Positions 59,194-64,000 of a stretch of DNA of 64,000 bases are shown here, in pieces. This DNA comes from DAIQNV01 sp036788215 (GTDB taxonomy: Bacteria; Planctomycetota; Phycisphaerae; Phycisphaerales; UBA1924), in assembly GCA_036788215.1 (NCBI GenBank), contig DAIQNV010000008.1:1-64000 (forward strand), in the 5' to 3' direction. The translations under genes and the position numbers were made by a program. Every line of letters starts with the position of its first letter. Position 1 is the stretch's first letter. The notes beneath the pieces were generated by a model. That model was given only the letters and a program-made list of their open reading frames with translations. It searched no databases and was not told the origin of the DNA.

Positions 59194-61413
59194 TCAGCGA
59201 TCGGCGACGGTGAAGGAGCCCTTCAGCCCGCCGACGCTGCTCGTCGAGACGTACACGTCGAAGTGGCCCGGCTCGACCACGAACCGCATGTCGTTGTTCC
59301 AGAAGGCGAGCTGATCCGGGCCGAGCTCGAACCGCACCCGCGCGGACTCGCCGGGCTCGAGCTCCACGCGCTCGAAACCACGCAGCTGCCGCAGGGGCTG
59401 CACCCGGCTCGCGACCTTGTCGTGGATGTAGCACTGCACGACCTCCGCCCCCGCGCGGTCGCCGGTGTTCCGCACGCTGACGGAGACAACCACGGTGCCG
59501 AATGTGCCGATCTCGTCGTTCTCGACACGCATGTCGCCCAGCTCGAACGTCGTGTAGCTCAGCCCATAGCCGAAGGGGTACAGGGGCTCGAGGGGCAGGT
59601 CGCGGTAGCGATTGCGGAACCGCTCGCCCGGGATGAACGGACGCCCGGTGTTCTTCCGCTCGTAGTACACCGGGATCTGGCCGACCGCCCGGGGCCAGGT
59701 CATCGTGAGCTTGGCGCTCGGGTTCTCGCGCCCGTACACGATGTCGGCGATCCCGTTCCCGTGCTCCACGCCCAGGTGCCAGGTCGCGACGACCGCGTCG
59801 GCCAGTTCCTCGACCTCGGGGATGACGAGCGGGCGACCGCTGGCGATCAACGCGACGACGGGCTTGCCCGTTGCTTCGACCGCCCGCAGCAGCTCGAGCT
59901 GCACACCCGGCAGATCAAGGAACGCGCGGCTGTTGGCCTCTCCGGTGACCTCTTCGGGCTCACCCAGCGCCATGAGCACCACGTCGGCCCGGCGGGCCAG
60001 CCGGACCGCCTCCTCGAACCCCGAGCGATCGTCGCCCAGGGGGTCGCAGCCCTTCGCGTACTCGATGCGGGCCCCGGAGGCGTTCTGCCGCAGGCCCTCG
60101 AGCAGCGTGACCGCGTCCTCCGCCCGGCCCATCCCGGCCCACGTGCCCAGGACGTCGCGCCGCGCCTCCGCCATCGGCCCGATGACCGCGATCGTGCCCC
60201 GCGACGGATTGACGGGGAGCACGCCGCCCTCGTTCTTCAGGAGCACGACCGAACGGGAGGCCGCCTCGCGGGCCAGGGCCCGGTGCTCATCGCTCAGGGT
60301 GACGCGTCGCTCCAGCTCCTCGTCGCCATAGGGATTCTCGAACAGGCCCAGTTCCTTCTTGAGCTCCAGCACGCGCCGGACCGAGCGGTCGATCAGGTCC
60401 TCGGAGATGCGCCCCTCCCGCACCGCACGCGTGAGATGCTGCTGGTAGACACGCCCGGTCAGGTCCATGTCGGTGCCGGCACGCAGGGCGATGACACCCG
60501 CGTCGTAGAGGTCCTCCGCGTACCCGTGGTCGATCATCTCGTTGATCGAGGTGTAGTCGCTCGTGACGAAGCCCCGGAACCCCCACTCCTCCCGCAGCAC
60601 CTTCTGCAGCAGGAAGTGACTGCCGGTGGCTGGCACTCCGTTGATGTCGTTGAACGAGGTCATGAGCGTCGCCACGCCCGCGTCGACCGTCGCCTGGAAG
60701 GGGCGCAGGTGGAGCTCGCGCAGCGTCTGCTCGGACATGTCCGTCGTGTCGTAGTCGCGCCCACCCTCACCCGCGCCATACGCAGCGAAGTGCTTCGCGG
60801 TCGCGGCGACCGTGTCCGGACGGTTGAGGCCCTCTCCCTGGAACCCGCGCACGCGGGCCACCCCGACCATGGCCCCGTAGTACGGGTCCTCGCCCGCACC
60901 CTCCGCGACGCGCCCCCACCGGGGATCGCGGCTGACATCGACCATCGGCGCAAAGGTCCAGTGCGTCCCTGCCGCCCGGGCCTCGATCGCAGCGACCCGC
61001 TCGAGAGACTCGAGCAAGGCCAGGTCAAAGCTCCCGGAGGACGCGAGCGGGATCGGAAAGATCGTCCGATAGCCGTGGATGATGTCGTTCCCGATGATCA
61101 GCGGAATCCCGTGCTCGCTCTCTTCGAACGCCGCCCGTTGGACCTCGTTGGTGTAGCGTGCGGTGTTGGGCCCGTACATCGCGCCCACGGCGCCGGAGAT
61201 CGCCTCCTCGCGCCAGCGACCGACGATCTGGTCACGGTCCTTCTGCGGGATGTTCTGGGGCTCGCCGATCGGGATCAGCGTGAGCTGCCCGATCCGCTGC
61301 TCGAGCGTGAGCCCGCCCAAGATCGCGTCGATGTCCACATCCGCGCCGCCGACCGAGGTCGTCGCCGCGACCATCGTCGAGACCAAACCTGCAAAGGCAC
61401 CGATCGAACGCAT
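59194..61413 (-). CDS. Glycoside hydrolase family 3 beta-glucosidase, BglX-like, exported
   Basis: 739 residues from MRSIGAFAG, where GAAGG lies upstream and a signal peptide starts; two ATGs further upstream lack ribosome sites. The N-terminal TIM barrel has LTLEQRIGQLTLIP, THWTFAPMVDVSRDPRWGRVAEG..., KHFAAYG and nucleophile D of FVTSDYTSI (about 286). The C-terminal (alpha/beta)6 sandwich (VLMALGEPEEVTGEANSR) and FnIII-like end (RNTGDRAGAEVVQCYIHD) are complete, giving the normal BglX architecture and length. It would hydrolyse terminal beta-glucosides in the periplasm, probably on oligosaccharides from the adjacent GH144-like enzyme. Confidence 0.92.
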   Translation of the reverse strand: MRSIGAFAGLVSTMVAATTSVGGADVDIDAILGGLTLEQRIGQLTLIPIGEPQNIPQKDRDQIVGRWREEAISGAVGAMYGPNTARYTNEVQRAAFEESEHGIPLIIGNDIIHGYRTIFPIPLASSGSFDLALLESLERVAAIEARAAGTHWTFAPMVDVSRDPRWGRVAEGAGEDPYYGAMVGVARVRGFQGEGLNRPDTVAATAKHFAAYGAGEGGRDYDTTDMSEQTLRELHLRPFQATVDAGVATLMTSFNDINGVPATGSHFLLQKVLREEWGFRGFVTSDYTSINEMIDHGYAEDLYDAGVIALRAGTDMDLTGRVYQQHLTRAVREGRISEDLIDRSVRRVLELKKELGLFENPYGDEELERRVTLSDEHRALAREAASRSVVLLKNEGGVLPVNPSRGTIAVIGPMAEARRDVLGTWAGMGRAEDAVTLLEGLRQNASGARIEYAKGCDPLGDDRSGFEEAVRLARRADVVLMALGEPEEVTGEANSRAFLDLPGVQLELLRAVEATGKPVVALIASGRPLVIPEVEELADAVVATWHLGVEHGNGIADIVYGRENPSAKLTMTWPRAVGQIPVYYERKNTGRPFIPGERFRNRYRDLPLEPLYPFGYGLSYTTFELGDMRVENDEIGTFGTVVVSVSVRNTGDRAGAEVVQCYIHDKVASRVQPLRQLRGFERVELEPGESARVRFELGPDQLAFWNNDMRFVVEPGHFDVYVSTSSVGGLKGSFTVADR

Positions 61414-61723
61414 CCAGAGTCCCTTCAAATGACGGAAAATCATGTCGCGGAGGCACACCGGGCCACCCGTCCCCGAGGGCCGCACACGGTACCAGATCCG
61501 GGCCGGTTCGGACGAAGTGCACCAAACCGCCCAGATCGCGATCCCACCGGATCTGGGCCCAAGCAGTCAAGGCCTCACCGAATCGAAAATCGCGGTTGAA
61601 GCGATTGCAGGACCGGACCGCCATGGGCATTGACTTTCCCCGTCAGATCGCGCACAGTATCCCTTGTTGGAAGCGTTCACAAGGCGCGGTGCGTTCGCCC
61701 CGAACAGAAGAAGGAACGGAGCT
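61414..61723. promoter_or_regulatory. 310-bp divergent region with an interrupted inverted repeat
   Basis: CCAGATCCGG (61492-61501) and its exact inverse CCGGATCTGG (61547-61556) are separated by 45 bases, roughly four to five helical turns. Such paired arms could be looped regulator sites between the GH3 and pseudopilin genes. No gene and no TGWAAYNGTTTCW operator is present. The pseudopilin ATG is preceded by aaggaacggagct. Confidence 0.4.
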
Positions 61724-62725
61724 ATGAACCCCTCACCAAACACGTCCAAGTGCCTGTCACACAAGGCCTTTACGCTCATCGAACTCCTCGTCGTCATCGC
61801 CATCATCGCCCTCCTGATTGGCATCCTGCTCCCCGCCCTTGGGAGCGCCCGCGGCACCGCCCGGGCTGTGATCTGCCAGTCCAACATGCGGTCGATCGGC
61901 CAGGCCTACGAGGGATACCTGAACGATCAGGGTCTCGGTCGGTCCCGATTCCTGACCATCTACCCGCAGTTCCTGCCCGATTATGCCGAACGGTTTCCTG
62001 AAATGCAGGCTGCAGGAGCACCTTTCTCTGCCGACCCCACGGCCGCCACCGCACGCAATGTGAACGACGTGATGCGGAACATGGCCGCCGCCACGCAGCC
62101 GCCCAAGCACATGTGGTATCCGATGGTGACCCTTTCGGAGTACGCGGGTCTCGACCCGGAAGTGGCCGAAGAAGAGTGGTTCGACTGCCCCGAAGCGCGA
62201 GGTCCGCTGGACGCCTCGGATCCGGATGTGTGGCGAGCCCGTCCGACCGCTTCGAATCCGCGGCCCGCCGGCATCTTCAACCCTTGGCCATTTGTGAGCC
62301 TGAGGATCAACGACCTCTCCGCCGACTTCCTCGAGGATCGCGCCGCCACCTTCACGCAGTACTGGTTCAACGACAGCCGCACGCCGACCGCCGGCATCGG
62401 GCAGGTCACCAGCGACACCTACAACGACGGGAATTTGAACTCGCCGTGGACGCGCGTGCAGCCCGGCGTGAACCTGCGGTCCCGGGCCCAGCTCGAGACC
62501 TTCGTCTCCAGCGTTGTGCTCTCCTTCGAGGCGATGGACTGGCTCCCCCGCCACGCCCGCGGCTCGCGGAACAACGAAGGTTCGAGCAGCCAGGTGGCCG
62601 GCAGCCACTACCTCTTCGGCGATATGCACGTCGAATTCGTGACCGCCGCCGAGCGGTACCAGCCCGACGAATACGGCTCCCAGCCGTACTTCATGCTGTG
62701 GGGTCACGGCTTCCAGGATCGCTGA
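61724..62725 (+). CDS. Pseudopilin with prepilin N-terminal methylation motif
   Basis: 333 residues. The leader is cut at A15|F16 (HKAFTLIELL), followed by a hydrophobic helix (about 16-36). The body has four Cys-poor beta segments. The C-terminal region SHYLFGDMHVEF occupies the place of the H-X9-DG motif but reads Asp-Met instead of Asp-Gly, so the motif is degenerate. The ATG at 61724 was chosen for GGAG upstream and because the leader then has normal length. It is followed by a small membrane protein (44 bp) and a GC-dockerin-repeat protein, repeating the 8.9-15 kb arrangement. Confidence 0.82.
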   Translation: MNPSPNTSKCLSHKAFTLIELLVVIAIIALLIGILLPALGSARGTARAVICQSNMRSIGQAYEGYLNDQGLGRSRFLTIYPQFLPDYAERFPEMQAAGAPFSADPTAATARNVNDVMRNMAAATQPPKHMWYPMVTLSEYAGLDPEVAEEEWFDCPEARGPLDASDPDVWRARPTASNPRPAGIFNPWPFVSLRINDLSADFLEDRAATFTQYWFNDSRTPTAGIGQVTSDTYNDGNLNSPWTRVQPGVNLRSRAQLETFVSSVVLSFEAMDWLPRHARGSRNNEGSSSQVAGSHYLFGDMHVEFVTAAERYQPDEYGSQPYFMLWGHGFQDR

Positions 62726-62769
62726 GCACGGTCCGGAGACAAGGGCCGATGGGCCCGGGAGTACGAGGG

Positions 62770-63111
62770 ATGTCCAAGGGACAACTCATCAAGGGCGGGA
62801 TCGCGGGGATCGCGCTCATAGCCGCGTTCGTGCTGATCACACGCAGCTTCACCAGTTCCGGCTTCGACCCCCAGGCCAACGCGAAGGAGATCGTGGTCGT
62901 GTGCCAGGAAACGGGCCAGGAATGGACGCAGCAACGCGGCTTCCTGATGGACCAGCTGTACCGCCGCAGCCTGCCTCTCGAAGAAACCGATGGCCTGTCA
63001 TCGCCGCACGCCGATGGCCGGCGTGTGGCCTTTCCCAAGGACAAGGGTGTCTGGAAGCAGATGATCAACGAAGCCCGGGTCCAGTTGGGCGACCTCTCGA
63101 GCGCCCCCTGA
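62770..63111 (+). CDS. Small single-pass membrane protein after the pseudopilin
   Basis: 113 residues: a short basic start (MSKGQLIKGG), one hydrophobic helix (IAGIALIAAFVLITRSF, about 11-27) and a soluble C-terminal domain with one Cys (VVCQETGQEW) and many charged residues. No domain recognised. gagggATG gives a tight ribosome site. Same topology, size class and position as the 11350-11652 protein, but the tails do not align convincingly by eye. Confidence 0.7.
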   Translation: MSKGQLIKGGIAGIALIAAFVLITRSFTSSGFDPQANAKEIVVVCQETGQEWTQQRGFLMDQLYRRSLPLEETDGLSSPHADGRRVAFPKDKGVWKQMINEARVQLGDLSSAP

Positions 63112-63241
63112 GGCGCCGACCGATCGACCGACCCGCCGGCTCACCCGCCGGCCGGTCGTTTCCAAGCCACGCTGGTCGACGCGAATCCATGTTCGACCGC
63201 GTTCGTAGGCTCGCGTCTTGGCCAGATCGGAGGGATCAGAG

Positions 63242-64000
63242 ATGAAGTATGTGTGGACATCGCTCGCCGCGCTCGCCGCGACGAGCTCCGTGGGACTCGC
63301 CCAGTTCGGCACCAACCTCGTCGCGAACGGGGACTTTGAGGCAGGAAGCGTCTTCCTTGGCCTGCCGAACGACTGGACGACCATCAACAACCCCAACGGC
63401 GAGTGGACCGACGCGTTCAACCGCACGCCCGGGGGAAGCCGCTCGGTTTCGATCCCCGTTGACGGGGGCTTCGACGCGTGGGGGCCTTCCACCGGTCTTC
63501 GCCCGCTCTTCGTGCCGATCCCGCCGGACTCGAACGGCGGCCCCATCACCTTCTCCTACTGGTACAACATGCCCCAGCAGGTCGAGGCTTCGGTCGCAGG
63601 CGCCAAGATCGACTGGTTCAACGAATCGGGCACCAGGCTCGGCACCACGGGCGACTTGGACCTGCCCGACCGCATCACCACCGGATGGGTGGAGGCGACC
63701 TACGAGTTCACAGCCCCGGCGGGCGCGACCCGGGCAGGCATCCTGCTCTTCGTGTTCAGCCCCGATAACGCGCCCGGCTCCGGTACCGTCTACTACGACG
63801 ACGTGTCGCTCGTCCAGGCTCAGGGCGTCGGTGCCTGCAACTCCGCCGACATCGCCGAACCCTTCGGCGTCCTCGACTCCGCCGACGTCGCGGCCTTCCT
63901 CGATCGCGCCGACGCCGACGCGACGCTCTTCGCGCCCGACGAGAACCGCGTGGGCAATCCCAGCGTCGAGGACAACTTCGTTGACCCCGCGAACGGGCTC
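63242..64000 (+). CDS. Exported GC-dockerin-repeat protein, 3' end cut by the window
   Basis: The 253 codons present are open to the last base. A signal peptide (MKYVWTSLAALAATSSVGLAQ) is followed by a carbohydrate-binding-like beta domain: NLVANGDFEAG, then TGWVEATYEFTAPAGATRAGILLF and GTVYYDDVSLVQAQG. At about 198-225 is a GC-type repeat (ACNSADIAEPFGVLDSADVAAFL). Unusually the protein continues past it with ENRVGNPSVEDNFVDPANGL, which looks like the start of a second such domain. GGAGG precedes the ATG. Third gene of the pseudopilin set. Confidence 0.75.
   Translation, partial: MKYVWTSLAALAATSSVGLAQFGTNLVANGDFEAGSVFLGLPNDWTTINNPNGEWTDAFNRTPGGSRSVSIPVDGGFDAWGPSTGLRPLFVPIPPDSNGGPITFSYWYNMPQQVEASVAGAKIDWFNESGTRLGTTGDLDLPDRITTGWVEATYEFTAPAGATRAGILLFVFSPDNAPGSGTVYYDDVSLVQAQGVGACNSADIAEPFGVLDSADVAAFLDRADADATLFAPDENRVGNPSVEDNFVDPANGL

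Noticed and set aside
63128..63165. Intrinsic terminator between the small membrane protein and the last gene
   Set aside because: Only a 5-6 bp stem with internal mismatches can form among the direct ccgccgg repeats; too weak to call.

Overview
The window is GC-rich bacterial DNA, most likely from a Phycisphaerales-type planctomycete (inference). The support is: three stand-alone pseudopilins with the FTLIELLVVIAII start, two ending in an H-X9-DG motif; four secreted proteins carrying the 'GC-type' dockerin-like repeat (ADLA.PFG..TFAD(I/V).AFL..(F/Y)) that I associate with Phycisphaerae; and many CAZymes beside uronate-catabolism genes. No rRNA, tRNA, CRISPR array, integrase or transposase was seen. 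Most stretches are tightly packed operons with 1-4 base stop/start overlaps.

Layout. 112-8504: an aminophosphonate-like locus with a TIGR03364-type FAD oxidoreductase, a secreted CehA/McbA-type PHP metallohydrolase, a LamG plus purple-acid-phosphatase-like protein, a GSA-type class III aminotransferase and a PbfA-like lyase. 8888-15006: a GC-dockerin protein followed by an operon of pseudopilin, small membrane protein, 2OG-Fe(II) oxygenase and a large dockerin-bearing phosphatase. 15025-16449: an MBL-fold/double-rhodanese protein. 16640-19168: a GPH sugar symporter and a GH17 beta-1,3-glucanase-like enzyme. 19432-24040: eda-kdgK-pntAA-pntAB-pntB in one direction. 24190-29692: a DUF4212/VC_2705-type symporter pair, uxuA, an SDR reductase and a divergent uronate isomerase. 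29712-41279: pseudopilin, GC-dockerin protein, LacI regulator, uxaA, KduI/IolB-like isomerase, uxaB, an alpha/beta-hydrolase::SGNH fusion and a GH31. 41552-57312: a seven-gene alpha-glucan/trehalose operon (glgE, treS-mak, glgB, malQ, treX, treY, treZ). 57571-61413: a GH144-like enzyme and a GH3 beta-glucosidase. 61724-64000: a second pseudopilin/small protein/GC-dockerin set, cut by the window edge.

How the genes work together. The uronate genes form two converging routes. Glucuronate goes through fructuronate and mannonate; galacturonate goes through tagaturonate and altronate. Both reach KDG, then KDPG (KdgK), then pyruvate and glyceraldehyde-3-phosphate (Eda). The transhydrogenase in the same gene string could balance NADH and NADPH. 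Near-identical LacI-type operators (TGWAAYNGTTTCW) lie before the pseudopilin, the GC-dockerin protein, kduI/uxaB and the GH31-esterase operon, so surface proteins and uronate enzymes are probably one regulon under the LacI gene at 32793-33911. The GlgE operon would interconvert trehalose, maltose-1-phosphate and alpha-glucan.

The least conventional parts are the aminophosphonate-like locus without PhnX or PhnW in view, the recurring pseudopilin/small-membrane-protein/GC-dockerin module, and the regulon tying such a module to uronate catabolism.
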